A DNA stretch of 64,000 nt from contig NZ_CP009455.1 of NCBI RefSeq assembly GCF_000759535.1, positions 4,464,001 to 4,528,000 on the forward strand, in the 5' to 3' direction. Numbering within the stretch: the stretch's first letter is position 1; each line of letters starts with the position of its first letter. The notes below the pieces were generated by a model. That model saw nothing but the letters and a program-made list of their open reading frames with translations, had not been told where the DNA came from and made no database searches. The translations under genes and the position numbers were made by a program. The DNA comes from Pseudomonas cremoricolorata (lineage in GTDB: Bacteria; Pseudomonadota; Gammaproteobacteria; Pseudomonadales; Pseudomonadaceae). Shown in pieces: positions 24,828 through 33,791 of the stretch.

Positions 24828-26156
24828 TCAGAGTGCGTTGAGGGTGGTGTCGATGGCCTTGACCAGCTTCTCGGCGATCTCGTCGACATGGCTGGCGTCG
24901 ATGATGTAGGGCGGCGCCAGCAGGATATGGTCGCCGCGGCGGCCATCGAGGGTGCCGCCCATGGGGTAGCACATCAGGCCCTGGGCCATGGCCGCCTGCT
25001 TGATCCGCGCGTGCAGTTTGAGGGCGGGATCGAACGGCGCTTTGCTCTGGCGATCCTGGACCAGCTCGATACCGCGGAACAGCCCGCGCCCGCGGATATC
25101 GCCCACATGCGCGTGCTCGCCCAACACCTGCTGCAGGCGCGCCTGCAAGGCCTCACCTTGCACCTGCACCTGGTTCAGCAAGCCCCGTGCCTCGATGCTT
25201 TTCTGCACCGCCAGCGCGGCGGCGCAGGCCGTGGCGTGGCCGATGTAGGTGTGGCCGTGCTGGAAATAGCCCGAACCCTTGGCGATGGCATCGCGAATCT
25301 TGCCACTGAGCAGGGTCGCGCCAATCGGCTGGTAACCGGCGCCCAGGCCTTTGGCGATGGTGATCAGGTCGGCGCTGATGCCTTCCTGCTCGGCGGCGAA
25401 CAGCGAACCGGTTCGCCCCATGCCGCACATGACCTCATCGAGAATCAGCAGCACGCCGTGGCGGTCGCAGACCTCGCGAATCTTCTTGAAGTAGCCCGCC
25501 ACCGCCGGCACCGCGCCCAGGGTCGCGCCCACCACCGGTTCTGCGATGAAGGCCATGACCTTGTCGGCACCCAGACGCTGGATTTCGGCGTCCAGCTCAT
25601 CGGCCAGACGAGTGGCGTACTGCTCGCTGGTTTCATCGGCGCGCTGGTCGCGGTAGGCGTAGCAAGGGCTGACGTGGCTGACATCGATCAGCAACGGCTG
25701 GAACTGCTGGCGGCGCCATTGGTTGCCACCGGCAGCCAGCGCGCCCAGGGTGTTGCCGTGGTAGCTCTGGCGCCGGGCGATGACGTGGCTGCGGCTTGGC
25801 TGGCCGATTTCCACGAAGTACTGGCGCGCAAGCTTCAATGCAGTCTCGACCGCTTCCGACCCACCCGAAACGAAATACACCGAATCGAGCCCGGCCGGGG
25901 CGCGGGCGACGAGAAAATCGGCCAGCTCTTCCATCACCTCGGTGGTGAAGAACGAGGTGTGCGCATAGGCCAGTTGGCCAACCTGCTGACGGATCGCCTC
26001 GATCACCTCAGGGTCGCTGTGGCCCAGGCACGACACGGCCGCACCGCCGCTGGCATCGAGGTAGCGACGGCCGTTGCTGTCGATCAGGTAAGGACCGTCG
26101 CCGGCGACGGCGGTGGGATAGGTTTGGGTTAGGCTGCGGTGCAATACGTGGCTCAT
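24828..26156 (-). CDS. Class III PLP-dependent aminotransferase
   Basis: This 442-residue aminotransferase of the omega-amino acid/acetylornithine group shows 'FVSGGSEAVETALKLAR' (95-111), cofactor-holding Asp240 (LLILDEVMCGMGRTG) and PLP lysine Lys269 (ITIAKGLGAGYQPIGA). It transfers an amino group from an omega-amine or amino acid to a keto acid. The start at 26156 is chosen because GGAGGG precedes it; an upstream extension lacks a site. It is divergent from the glutamine-type ABC importer, which may supply its substrate, and is followed by the CMD-family gene. Confidence 0.9.
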   Translation of the reverse strand: MSHVLHRSLTQTYPTAVAGDGPYLIDSNGRRYLDASGGAAVSCLGHSDPEVIEAIRQQVGQLAYAHTSFFTTEVMEELADFLVARAPAGLDSVYFVSGGSEAVETALKLARQYFVEIGQPSRSHVIARRQSYHGNTLGALAAGGNQWRRQQFQPLLIDVSHVSPCYAYRDQRADETSEQYATRLADELDAEIQRLGADKVMAFIAEPVVGATLGAVPAVAGYFKKIREVCDRHGVLLILDEVMCGMGRTGSLFAAEQEGISADLITIAKGLGAGYQPIGATLLSGKIRDAIAKGSGYFQHGHTYIGHATACAAALAVQKSIEARGLLNQVQVQGEALQARLQQVLGEHAHVGDIRGRGLFRGIELVQDRQSKAPFDPALKLHARIKQAAMAQGLMCYPMGGTLDGRRGDHILLAPPYIIDASHVDEIAEKLVKAIDTTLNAL

Positions 26157-26174
26157 GGGACCCTCCAGGTGTCG

Positions 26175-26219
26175 TGCAAATATTACTTGCATCAAAACCA
26201 TAAGCAACGGATATTTGCA
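26175..26219. promoter_or_regulatory. Long dyad (operator candidate) in the aminotransferase / glnH divergent promoter
   Basis: A perfect 9-bp inverted repeat, TGCAAATAT at 26175-26183 and ATATTTGCA at 26211-26219, is separated by 27 bp. It starts 18 bp upstream of the aminotransferase start and lies in an AT-rich patch. A second small palindrome GTCCG-GCA-CGGAC (26265-26277) sits just before TATAAC (26286-26291), a possible -10 for the importer. Binding by the RpiR-type regulator of this module is inference. Confidence 0.5.
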
Positions 26220-26380
26220 TTGCGATGCATGACGCCTCGTTCTTCCTACGTGCATGCCACGTACGTCCGGCACGGACCCGCCACCTATAACAATCAGGGG
26301 CCTGCCCCCATCGCTTGCTACTGCCGCCTTCTCTCGGGCCGCCCGCGTACCCGAGAGCTTCCCACTACAGAGGAAAGACG

Positions 26381-27124
26381 ATGAAAAGACTTCTCAAGGT
26401 ATCGCTTGCAGCCATTGCGCTGGCCATTTCCAGCACCTCGATGGCCGCTGGCAAAGAGCTGGTGATCGCCACCGACACGGCCTTCGTACCGTTCGAGTTC
26501 AAGCAGGGCAACGAATACGTGGGCTTCGACATCGACCTGTGGGCGGCGATTGCCAAGGAGCTGGGGGTCAGCTACACGCTCAAGCCAATGGACTTCAACG
26601 GCATCATCCCGGCCCTGCAGACGCGCAACGTCGACGCAGCCCTGGCCGGCATCACCATCAAGGAAGAACGCAAGCAGGCCATCGATTTCTCCGACGGGTA
26701 TTACGATAGCGGCTTTCTGCTGATGGTCCAGAGCGACAACGACAGCATCAAGGGCGAGGCCGACATCGCCGGCAAGAGCCTGGCGGTGAAAAGCGGCACC
26801 TCGGCGGCAGATTATGCCAAGGCCAATCTCAAGGCCAAGGACCTGCGCCAGTTCCCCAACATCGACAACGCCTACCTCGAACTGCGCACCGGCCGCGTAG
26901 ACGCCGCCATGCACGACACCCCGAACGTGCTCTATTACATCAAGACTGCGGGCGAAGGTAAGGTGAAGGCCGTGGGCTCGCAGATGATGGCCCAGCAATA
27001 TGGCATTGGCTTCCCCAAGGGCAGCGAACTGCGTGAGCCGGTCAACGCGGCGCTGAAGAAGCTGCGCGAGAACGGCACCTACGCGCAGATCTACGAGAAG
27101 TGGTTCGGCACCCAACCGCAGTAA
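26381..27124 (+). CDS. glnH: Glutamine-type ABC transporter, periplasmic binding protein
   Basis: This 247-residue solute-binding protein of family 3 has a signal peptide ([22 protein letters not shown]). Mature segments '[18 protein letters not shown]', '[16 protein letters not shown]', '[24 protein letters not shown]', '[13 protein letters not shown]' and '[19 protein letters not shown]' are close to the E. coli GlnH sequence as I remember it, so glutamine or a close derivative is the likely ligand. GAGGAAA precedes the ATG. It is the first gene of an operon with permease, ATPase, C45 hydrolase and RpiR regulator, which is unusual for plain glutamine uptake. Confidence 0.88.
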   Translation: MKRLLKVSLAAIALAISSTSMAAGKELVIATDTAFVPFEFKQGNEYVGFDIDLWAAIAKELGVSYTLKPMDFNGIIPALQTRNVDAALAGITIKEERKQAIDFSDGYYDSGFLLMVQSDNDSIKGEADIAGKSLAVKSGTSAADYAKANLKAKDLRQFPNIDNAYLELRTGRVDAAMHDTPNVLYYIKTAGEGKVKAVGSQMMAQQYGIGFPKGSELREPVNAALKKLRENGTYAQIYEKWFGTQPQ

Positions 27125-27148
27125 GCCATTTCCTGTTTCCTGAGAGCC

Positions 27149-27811
27149 ATGTCTATGCAATTTCAATGGAGCGCCATCTGGGATGCGCTTCCGGTTCTGC
27201 TCGACGGCGCCAAGCTCACGCTGTGGATTTCCATCCTCGGCCTGATCGGCGGCGCCGTCATCGGCGTAATCGCGGGCTTTGCCCGCGCTTACGGCGGATT
27301 CATCAGCAGCCGGATCGCCCTGGTATTCATCGAACTGATCCGCGGCACCCCGATCATGGTGCAGGTGATGTTCATCTACTTCGCCCTGCCGCTGATGGTG
27401 CCGATCCGCATCGACCCGTTCGGCGCTGCGGTGTTCACCATCATGATCAACTCCGGTGCCTACATCGGCGAAATCACCCGCGGGGCGGTGCTGTCGATCA
27501 ACAACGGCTTCCGTGAGGCGGGCCTGGCCCTGGGCCTGTCACGCCGCGACACGCTGCGCTACGTGATCACCCCACTGGCCTTCCGGCGCATGATTCCGGC
27601 GCTGGGCAACCAGTGGATCGTCAGCATCAAGGACACCTCGCTGTTCATCGTCATCGGCGTCGCTGAGCTGACCCGCCAGGGCCAGGAAGTGATCGCCGGC
27701 AATTTCCGCGCGATGGAAGTGTGGACCGCCGTCGCCGTGATCTATCTGGTCATCACCCTGGTGCTCAGCTACATCCTGCGCCGTATGGAAGCGAGGTTGA
27801 AAATCCTGTGA
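27149..27811 (+). CDS. glnP: Glutamine-type ABC transporter, permease
   Basis: This 220-residue inner-membrane permease of the HisM/GlnP family has about five TM helices. TM1 is in '[23 protein letters not shown]', and the EAA loop reads '[36 protein letters not shown]' (in two parts), contacting the ATPase. It starts 24 bp after glnH; an in-frame ATG at 27155 is an alternative. Its TGA overlaps the GTG start of the ATPase (GTGA at 27808-27811). Confidence 0.9.
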   Translation: MSMQFQWSAIWDALPVLLDGAKLTLWISILGLIGGAVIGVIAGFARAYGGFISSRIALVFIELIRGTPIMVQVMFIYFALPLMVPIRIDPFGAAVFTIMINSGAYIGEITRGAVLSINNGFREAGLALGLSRRDTLRYVITPLAFRRMIPALGNQWIVSIKDTSLFIVIGVAELTRQGQEVIAGNFRAMEVWTAVAVIYLVITLVLSYILRRMEARLKIL

Positions 27812-28530
27812 TCGAATTCAAGAACGTTTCCAAGCACTTCGGGAGCACCCAGGTGCTGCACAACATCGACCTGAACATCGCCAGCGGTGAAGTGGTGGTG
27901 ATCATCGGGCCATCGGGGTCGGGCAAATCGACCCTGCTGCGCTGCATCAACAAGCTCGAGGAAATCACCGAGGGGCAATTGGTGGTCGACGGCCTGATGG
28001 TCAACGACCCCAAGGTCGACGAGCGCCTGATTCGCCAGGAAGCGGGCATGGTGTTCCAGCAGTTTCACCTGTTCCCGCAGATGACCGCCCTGGAAAACGT
28101 CGCTTTCGGCCCGATCCGCGTACGCGGGGCGAGCAAGGCTGAGGCGCACAAACTGGGCCGCGAGCTGCTGGCCAAGGTCGGTCTGGCCGAGCGCGCCGAC
28201 CATTACCCGTCGCAGCTCTCCGGGGGTCAGCAGCAGCGCGTGGCGATCGCCCGGGCGCTGGCGGTCAAGCCCAAGATGATGCTGTTCGACGAGCCGACCT
28301 CGGCGCTCGACCCGGAACTGCGCCATGAGGTGCTGACGGTGATGAAAGCCCTGGCCGAAGAAGGCATGACCATGGTCATCGTCACCCACGAGGTGGACTT
28401 CGCACGCAAGGTTGCCAGCCGCCTGATCTTCATCGACAAGGGCCGCATTGCCGAAGACGGCAAGCCCGAAGCGCTGATCGCCAACCCACCCAGCCCGCGC
28501 CTGCGGGAATTTCTCCAGCACGTGTCCTAG
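27808..28530 (+). CDS. glnQ: Glutamine-type ABC transporter, ATP-binding protein
   Basis: This 240-residue ATPase of the polar amino-acid importer family has Walker [11 protein letters not shown]-loop '[12 protein letters not shown]', signature LSGGQQQR, Walker B '[15 protein letters not shown]' and the switch His in 'VTHEVDFA'. It uses a GTG start at 27808, fixed by the GTGA overlap with the permease stop and by the normal family N-terminus ([11 protein letters not shown]). It energises uptake by the GlnHP pair. Confidence 0.93.
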   Translation: MIEFKNVSKHFGSTQVLHNIDLNIASGEVVVIIGPSGSGKSTLLRCINKLEEITEGQLVVDGLMVNDPKVDERLIRQEAGMVFQQFHLFPQMTALENVAFGPIRVRGASKAEAHKLGRELLAKVGLAERADHYPSQLSGGQQQRVAIARALAVKPKMMLFDEPTSALDPELRHEVLTVMKALAEEGMTMVIVTHEVDFARKVASRLIFIDKGRIAEDGKPEALIANPPSPRLREFLQHVS

Positions 28531-28541
28531 GGAGCCTTGCG

Positions 28542-29579
28542 ATGCTCGCTCAACTTCACATCGCCGGCTCGGCGTTCGAGATCGGCCAGCGCCTGGGCGA
28601 ATTCGGCCACGCGGCGGTGCACGACAAACTGCGCCCGCTGGCGCTGTGGCAGCACCTGGCCGGGCTTGCCGACAGCGACAAGGCGCAGCAGATGCAGGCC
28701 TTGGTGCGCAGCCGCTACCCACGCTACTGGCAGGAACTCGAAGGCCTCGCCGCAGGCCTTGAGCTGCCGTTGGCCGAGGTGTTCATGTGGAACTGCCGCG
28801 GTGATTACCCGGGGCTGCCCAGTGTCGACGGCTGCACCACGGTGTACGGGCAGACCGCAGACGGCGCCCTGATCGCGCACAACGAAGATGGCCTGCCGCA
28901 ACTGCGCGGTGATTGCGCCATCGTGCAGGTCACACCGGATGAAGGCGTGGCGTTCACCAGCTTCGCCTACCCCGGTTCGATCCCCGGGCACACCTTCGCG
29001 GTCAACGCCTGCGGCGTGGTGGCGACGGTCAACAACCTGCGTCCGAGCGAGATTCCCATTGGCCTGCCAAGGATGATCCTTGGCCGCGCCTCGCTGGATG
29101 CGCGCAGCGTGGAAGAGGCCATTGCGGCAGTCTCGTGCACGCCCCGCGCCGGGGCCTTCCACCATGCCTTCGGCCAGGCCGGTTCGGCGCGGCTGGTGAG
29201 TGTCGAGGCGACCTCGGCTGGCATTGCGGTGGTGGACGTCGGGCAACGTCAGGGGCATGCCAACCACATCGTGCATGCCCAGCTGACCGCGCTGGCGCAA
29301 CGCATCACCGGCAGCTCTTACGCGCGTCAGCAGCGTTTGCAGGCGTTGCTGGGTAGCCGCTCAGGTGAACTCGATGGCGCCCAGGCGCTGGCCATGCTGC
29401 GTGACGAGCTGGCCGAGCCGCTGCCGATCTACCGCTGCGCAGCCGATGACCCGGACGATGAAAACACCCTGGCCACGGCGCTCTTCCAGCTCAAGGCAGG
29501 CGCTGTAGAATGGGCGGTCTACACCCAGCGCGAGACCCATCACGCTGATCTAGAGGGTGTGATTTCCGTAGACCGTTAA
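28542..29579 (+). CDS. C45-family autoproteolytic acyltransferase/hydrolase (penicillin acyltransferase-like)
   Basis: This 345-residue Ntn-hydrolase fits peptidase family C45 (acyl-CoA:6-aminopenicillanate acyltransferase-like). The predicted autoprocessing site is Gly97-Cys98 in 'SVDGCTTVYGQT', with family strands 'LIAHNEDG', 'SFAYPGSIPGHTFAVNACGVVATVNNL' and 'IPIGLPRMILGRASLDA'. Cleavage would yield an N-terminal Cys nucleophile and two subunits of about 10 and 27 kDa. Lacking a signal peptide, it acts in the cytosol, probably removing an acyl group from an N-acylated amino compound brought in by the ABC importer (inference). It starts 11 bp after glnQ with GGGAG upstream. Confidence 0.85.
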   Translation: MLAQLHIAGSAFEIGQRLGEFGHAAVHDKLRPLALWQHLAGLADSDKAQQMQALVRSRYPRYWQELEGLAAGLELPLAEVFMWNCRGDYPGLPSVDGCTTVYGQTADGALIAHNEDGLPQLRGDCAIVQVTPDEGVAFTSFAYPGSIPGHTFAVNACGVVATVNNLRPSEIPIGLPRMILGRASLDARSVEEAIAAVSCTPRAGAFHHAFGQAGSARLVSVEATSAGIAVVDVGQRQGHANHIVHAQLTALAQRITGSSYARQQRLQALLGSRSGELDGAQALAMLRDELAEPLPIYRCAADDPDDENTLATALFQLKAGAVEWAVYTQRETHHADLEGVISVDR

Positions 29580-30496
29580 TGGATTGCCTGATGTCTCTTC
29601 CCCGCGAACACTTGCCCGAGACCGTCGCCGGCCTCAAACAGTTGCTGACCGCCATCGAGCAACGAGAGGTCGATATCGCCTTGGGCAACAGCTCGACCCG
29701 CGCGCTCACCGCGCTGATCGAGTCGCCCCAGCGCGCCGCCGTGTCGTCCATCACCGAGCTGGCCGAGCGACTCGGGGTCAATGCCTCGACCTTGTCACGC
29801 CTGGCCCGGCGCCTGGGCTACAGCGGTTTCAGCAAGCTGCAGGACGTGTTTCGCCGGGAACTGACCGAGGGCCAGAGCTTCTACAGCGACCAGGCCTCGC
29901 GGCTGGTGATCGGCGGCGATGACTACGGCCCGCTGAGCCAACTGGCTCGGCTTGGTCGCCAGGAAAGCGCCAATATCGCCAGCATGATCGAGCAGATCGA
30001 CGTGGCGGTGTTCGATGAGGTGGTGGTGCGCCTGAGCCAGGCCAAGCGGGTTCGCGTGCATGGCATGCGCCAGTTCAACTCGCTGGCCTTGTTCATGGCC
30101 TACGGCCTGGGCATGCTGCGTCCGGATGTGAGCATTCTCGATTCCAGCCGCCAGGGCGTTGCCGATGCCTTGGCGCAGATGGAGGCAGGCGACGTGCTGG
30201 TGGTTGCCAGCTGCTTCCCCTACACCCCAAGCGTGCTGGTGACCGCCGACGTGGCGGCTCGGCATGGCATTGAAGTAGTGGCATTGACCGACTCGGCCAG
30301 CTCCCCCCTGGCCAAGACCGCCCGGCACAGCTTCTACGTACCCAACCACAGCCTGTTCTTCAGCAACAGCATGTGCGCCTTCACCCTGCTCGCCCAAGGC
30401 TTGCTCAGCGCTGTCGCCAGCCTGCTGGGCGAAGCCTCGGTGCAAGCGTTGAAGTACCGCGAGACGCTGATTTCCGAGCTTAATACCTCACTCTGA
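29579..30496 (+). CDS. MurR/RpiR-family transcriptional regulator
   Basis: This protein of about 305 residues has an N-terminal RpiR-type helix-turn-helix (residues about 5-80, with 'ITELAERLGVNASTLSRLARRLGYSGFSKLQ') and a C-terminal SIS sugar/phosphosugar-isomerase-fold sensor domain ('VRVHGMRQFNSLALFMAYGL', 'GDVLVVASCFPYTPSVLVTADVAARHGIEVVALTDSASSPLA'). The ATG at 29579 overlaps the previous TAA (TAATG); an ATG at 29591 is an alternative. Located in the operon it presumably controls, it is the likely regulator of the importer/C45 module, binding the dyad near 26175-26219 (inference). Confidence 0.88.
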   Translation: MDCLMSLPREHLPETVAGLKQLLTAIEQREVDIALGNSSTRALTALIESPQRAAVSSITELAERLGVNASTLSRLARRLGYSGFSKLQDVFRRELTEGQSFYSDQASRLVIGGDDYGPLSQLARLGRQESANIASMIEQIDVAVFDEVVVRLSQAKRVRVHGMRQFNSLALFMAYGLGMLRPDVSILDSSRQGVADALAQMEAGDVLVVASCFPYTPSVLVTADVAARHGIEVVALTDSASSPLAKTARHSFYVPNHSLFFSNSMCAFTLLAQGLLSAVASLLGEASVQALKYRETLISELNTSL

Positions 30497-30937
30497 ATGG
30501 CCGTTGGCCTGGTAGCGCAGCCAGCCGGCGATGCGCGTCTTGCCGTCGGCACGATCACGCGGATGCGCCCTGCCCTCGGTGACCGGCACTTCAGCGAAGT
30601 CGAACGGGCTCATGCCCTCGATGCACGCCACATTGATGCCGTACTGATCGGGTGAAGAGCGCCGTTGATGGAAGGTGTAGATGCCACAGGTCGAGCAGAA
30701 GTAGTGCTTGGCCTCAGCGGTGTTGAACTGGTACAGCGTCAGCAGCGCTTCGCCCTGCGTCACCTGAACATCGGCCAGATCCGCCGACACCGCCACCGCA
30801 CCGCGCATGCGGCAGTACGAACAGTTGCAGCGCCGGGCGGTGTTCAGCCCGTCGGTCAGTCTCACCGTGAAGCGCACGCCGCCGCAGTGGCAGGCGGCGT
30901 GTAGAAGAGGTCGGGTTTCAGCGGGGCTGGTGGGCAT
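30488..30937 (-). CDS. GFA family protein (glutathione-dependent formaldehyde-activating enzyme-like)
   Basis: This 149-residue zinc protein has the GFA cysteine pattern: Cys16 and Cys18 (ACHCGG), Cys37, Cys39 and Cys42 (CNCSYC), and Cys81 and Cys84 (FCSTCG). Founding members help form S-hydroxymethylglutathione, but most bacterial paralogues have no proven reaction. It converges on the RpiR gene, overlapping its last 9 bp. AGGAAA precedes the ATG at 30937. No formaldehyde genes are nearby, so the specific role is unknown. Confidence 0.85.
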   Translation of the reverse strand: MPTSPAETRPLLHAACHCGGVRFTVRLTDGLNTARRCNCSYCRMRGAVAVSADLADVQVTQGEALLTLYQFNTAEAKHYFCSTCGIYTFHQRRSSPDQYGINVACIEGMSPFDFAEVPVTEGRAHPRDRADGKTRIAGWLRYQANGHSE

Positions 30938-31029
30938 GGGCGTTTCCTGTGTGGCGGCGGTTTGGGTAAGGCAAGCCTAGCGGGTCGCACTGGGAAAGAT
31001 GGCCGTAGCCTGCGAGTAGGCTGAACGGC

Positions 31030-31077
31030 CATTCGCGGGTAAACCGAGGACCTGTAGGAGCGGCTTTAGCCGCGAAC
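31030..31077. repeat. REP-like element (P. putida type)
   Basis: The segment holds TTCGCGGGTAAACC followed by CCTGTAGGAGCGGCTTTAGC and CGCGAA, the two half-motifs seen in the short extragenic palindromes scattered in P. putida-group genomes. The core GCGGCTTTAGCCGC (31060-31073) folds into a tight hairpin. It lies in the 184-bp gap between pepN and the GFA gene. Only this copy is obvious in the window. Confidence 0.7.
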
Positions 31078-31121
31078 ATCCTGCGACCAAGCCACTCCCG
31101 GACAAACCCACCCGCAGCCGA

Positions 31122-33779
31122 TCACGCCAGGCTCTTGCTCACCACTTCATACACATCGCTCGACAGCGACCCGGACGCCAGAATCCGCTCCAGCTCGCCC
31201 TTCATCAACGCCTGGCGGGCGTCGTCGTACTTGCGCCAGCGGGTCAGCGGCGCCAGCTGGCGCGAGGCGATCTGTGGGTTGAGGGCGTTGAGTTCGATGA
31301 CCAGGTCGGCCAGGAAGCGATACCCCGAACCGTCGGCGGCGTGGAAGTTGACCAGGTTCTGCCCGGCGAAGGCGCCGATCAGCGCGCGCACCTTGTTCGG
31401 GTTCTTCAGGGTGAAGGCCGGGTGCTGCATCAGCGCCTTGACCCGCGCCAGACCACCAGGCTGGGTGCTGCCGGCCTGAACGCTGAACCACTGGTCCATC
31501 ACCAGCGGGTTGTCCTTGAAGTGCTCGGCGAAGGCCTCCAGCGCCTTGGCCCGCTCGGCAGTGAACGGCGAGTTGACCAACACCGCCAGGGCGGTCAGGC
31601 GCTCGGTCATGTTGTCGCAGTGTTCGAATTGCTCTAGCGTGGCAGCGAGCACGTCCGGGTTGCCGGTCAGCATCAAATACGACAAGGCGATGTTCTGCAG
31701 GCTGCGCCGGGCGAAGTGCTCGGCCGAGGCCACATAGGCGGTTTCGCGCGATTGCGCACGGTTGGCCTGGTAGCGCGCCCACAGGCGTGGCTGCAGTTGC
31801 TCGGCGATCTGCGTGCGGGCGAACTCGCGGGCAGCGTGGATGGCATCGACGTCGGCCACCTGGCTGATTTCCGTGAGGTAGGCCTCGCCCGGCAGCGAGA
31901 GCATTTCGGCGACCATGGCAGGGTCGAGGGTTTCGTCAGCCAGGACCGTGCCCAGGGCCTGGATCAGGCGCGGATCGAGGTTGAACGCCTCGCCACGTTG
32001 ATGCTGGGCGATCAGTTCCTGCAACACCTGCACCGACAACTGCTGCCCCGCTTCCCAGCGGTTGAAACCGTCGCTGTCGTGCTGCATGAGGAACATCAGC
32101 TGGTCGCGATCGTAGGGGAAGCTCAGCTTGACCGGCGCGCTGAAACCGCGCAGCAGCGATGGCAATGGCTTGGCTGTAAGGCCCTGGAACACGAAGGTCT
32201 GCTCGGCCTCGGTCACCGCCAGCACGCGGCTGGTGCCGTGCGCGGTGGTTTCGTCAGCAAGCTGCAACGGCAGGTCTTGGCCTTCGGCATCCAGCAGGCC
32301 CAGCTCGACCGGAATCACGAACGGCAGCTTGTCGCGGCCATCGGGGGTTTGCGGGTAGCTCTGGCGGAAGGTCAGGCTGTAGCGACCCGCCGCTGCATCC
32401 CAGGCCTCGCTGACCGCCAGGCGCGGGGTGCCGGCCTGCACGTACCAGCGCTTGAACTGGGTCAGGTCGACACCGTTGGCGTCTTCCATGGCCTGGATGA
32501 AGTCGTCGCAGGTCACCGCCTGGCCGTCATGGCGCTCGAAGTACAGGTCGCTGCCTTTACGGAAGCCCTCGGCGCCCAACAAGGTGCGGACCATGCGCAC
32601 CACTTCCGAGCCCTTTTCGTACACGGTGAGGGTGTAGAAGTTGGAAATCTCGATGAAGCTGTCCGGGCGCACTGGGTGGGCCATGGGGCCGGCGTCTTCA
32701 GCGAACTGGTGGGTGCGCAGGTAGGCGACATCCTCGATGCGCTTGACCGTGCGCGAGTTCATGTCGGCGCTGAACTCGGCGTCGCGGAACACGGTGAAGC
32801 CTTCCTTGAGCGACAGCTGGAACCAGTCGCGGCAGGTCACGCGGTTGCCCGACCAGTTGTGGAAGTACTCGTGCGCCACCACTGCTTCGACGCGCTGATG
32901 CGCAGCGTCGGTGGCGGTCTCGGCGCGGGCCAGCACGCAACTGGAGTTGAAGATGTTCAGGCCCTTGTTTTCCATGGCGCCCATGTTGAAGTCGTTGACC
33001 GCGACGATCATGAAGATGTCCAGGTCGTACTCGCGGCCATACACTTCTTCATCCCAGCGCATGGACTTCTTCAGGCTGACCATGGCGTGCTGGCACTTGT
33101 CGATGTTCTCGGGCTCGACATAGATACGCAGGGTCACGTCACGCCCGGACTGGCGGGTGAACACGTCTTCCACGCACCACAAGTCGCCGGCCACCAGGGC
33201 GAACAGGTAGGCCGGCTTCTTGAACGGGTCTTCCCAGGTCGCCCAGTGCCGGCCGTCTTCGCCAGGGCCGCTGCCGACCGGGTTGCCGTTGGACAGCAGC
33301 ACCGGGTAGCGATGCTGCTCGGCGATCACCGTGGTGGTGAAGGTGCTCATCACATCCGGGCGGTCGAGGTAATAGGTGATCTTGCGAAAACCCTCGGCCT
33401 CGCACTGGGTGCAGAACATGCTGCCAGACTTGTACAGCCCTTCCAGCGCGGTATTGCTTTCCGGGTGAATGCGCACGCTGGTGTCGACGGTGAACTGCTC
33501 GCCACGCGGGTGCAGGGTCAGGCTGTTGTCATCGCACTGGTAGTCGGCGCTGCTCAGGGTCTGGTCATCAAGCTGCACGCTGAGCAGCTCCAGTTGCTGA
33601 CCATCGAGCACCAGCGCCGGCAGCCCGGTACCGCGCGCCGGGTTGCGGCGCATGACCAGTTGCGCATGCACCAGGGTGTGGTCCTCGAACAGCTCGAAGG
33701 TCAGGTGCGTCTCGTCGATCAGGTACTCAGGCGCCTGGTAGTCCTTGAGGTAGATCGCTTGCGGTTGTTCGGTGCGCAT
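31122..33779 (-). CDS. pepN: Aminopeptidase N (M1 metallopeptidase)
   Basis: This 885-residue cytosolic zinc aminopeptidase has substrate-anchoring GAMEN at 267-271 and zinc motif HEYFH (His303, Glu304, His307) with Glu326 as third ligand ('LSLKEGFTVF'). An N-terminal beta domain precedes these, and a long helical C-terminal domain follows. Length matches bacterial PepN. It removes N-terminal residues from peptides during protein turnover. It is the last gene of the nadK-to-pepN operon, 12 bp after the DUF2797 stop, with AAGGA before the ATG. Confidence 0.97.
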   Translation of the reverse strand: MRTEQPQAIYLKDYQAPEYLIDETHLTFELFEDHTLVHAQLVMRRNPARGTGLPALVLDGQQLELLSVQLDDQTLSSADYQCDDNSLTLHPRGEQFTVDTSVRIHPESNTALEGLYKSGSMFCTQCEAEGFRKITYYLDRPDVMSTFTTTVIAEQHRYPVLLSNGNPVGSGPGEDGRHWATWEDPFKKPAYLFALVAGDLWCVEDVFTRQSGRDVTLRIYVEPENIDKCQHAMVSLKKSMRWDEEVYGREYDLDIFMIVAVNDFNMGAMENKGLNIFNSSCVLARAETATDAAHQRVEAVVAHEYFHNWSGNRVTCRDWFQLSLKEGFTVFRDAEFSADMNSRTVKRIEDVAYLRTHQFAEDAGPMAHPVRPDSFIEISNFYTLTVYEKGSEVVRMVRTLLGAEGFRKGSDLYFERHDGQAVTCDDFIQAMEDANGVDLTQFKRWYVQAGTPRLAVSEAWDAAAGRYSLTFRQSYPQTPDGRDKLPFVIPVELGLLDAEGQDLPLQLADETTAHGTSRVLAVTEAEQTFVFQGLTAKPLPSLLRGFSAPVKLSFPYDRDQLMFLMQHDSDGFNRWEAGQQLSVQVLQELIAQHQRGEAFNLDPRLIQALGTVLADETLDPAMVAEMLSLPGEAYLTEISQVADVDAIHAAREFARTQIAEQLQPRLWARYQANRAQSRETAYVASAEHFARRSLQNIALSYLMLTGNPDVLAATLEQFEHCDNMTERLTALAVLVNSPFTAERAKALEAFAEHFKDNPLVMDQWFSVQAGSTQPGGLARVKALMQHPAFTLKNPNKVRALIGAFAGQNLVNFHAADGSGYRFLADLVIELNALNPQIASRQLAPLTRWRKYDDARQALMKGELERILASGSLSSDVYEVVSKSLA

Positions 33780-33791
33780 GGGGCAATCCTT

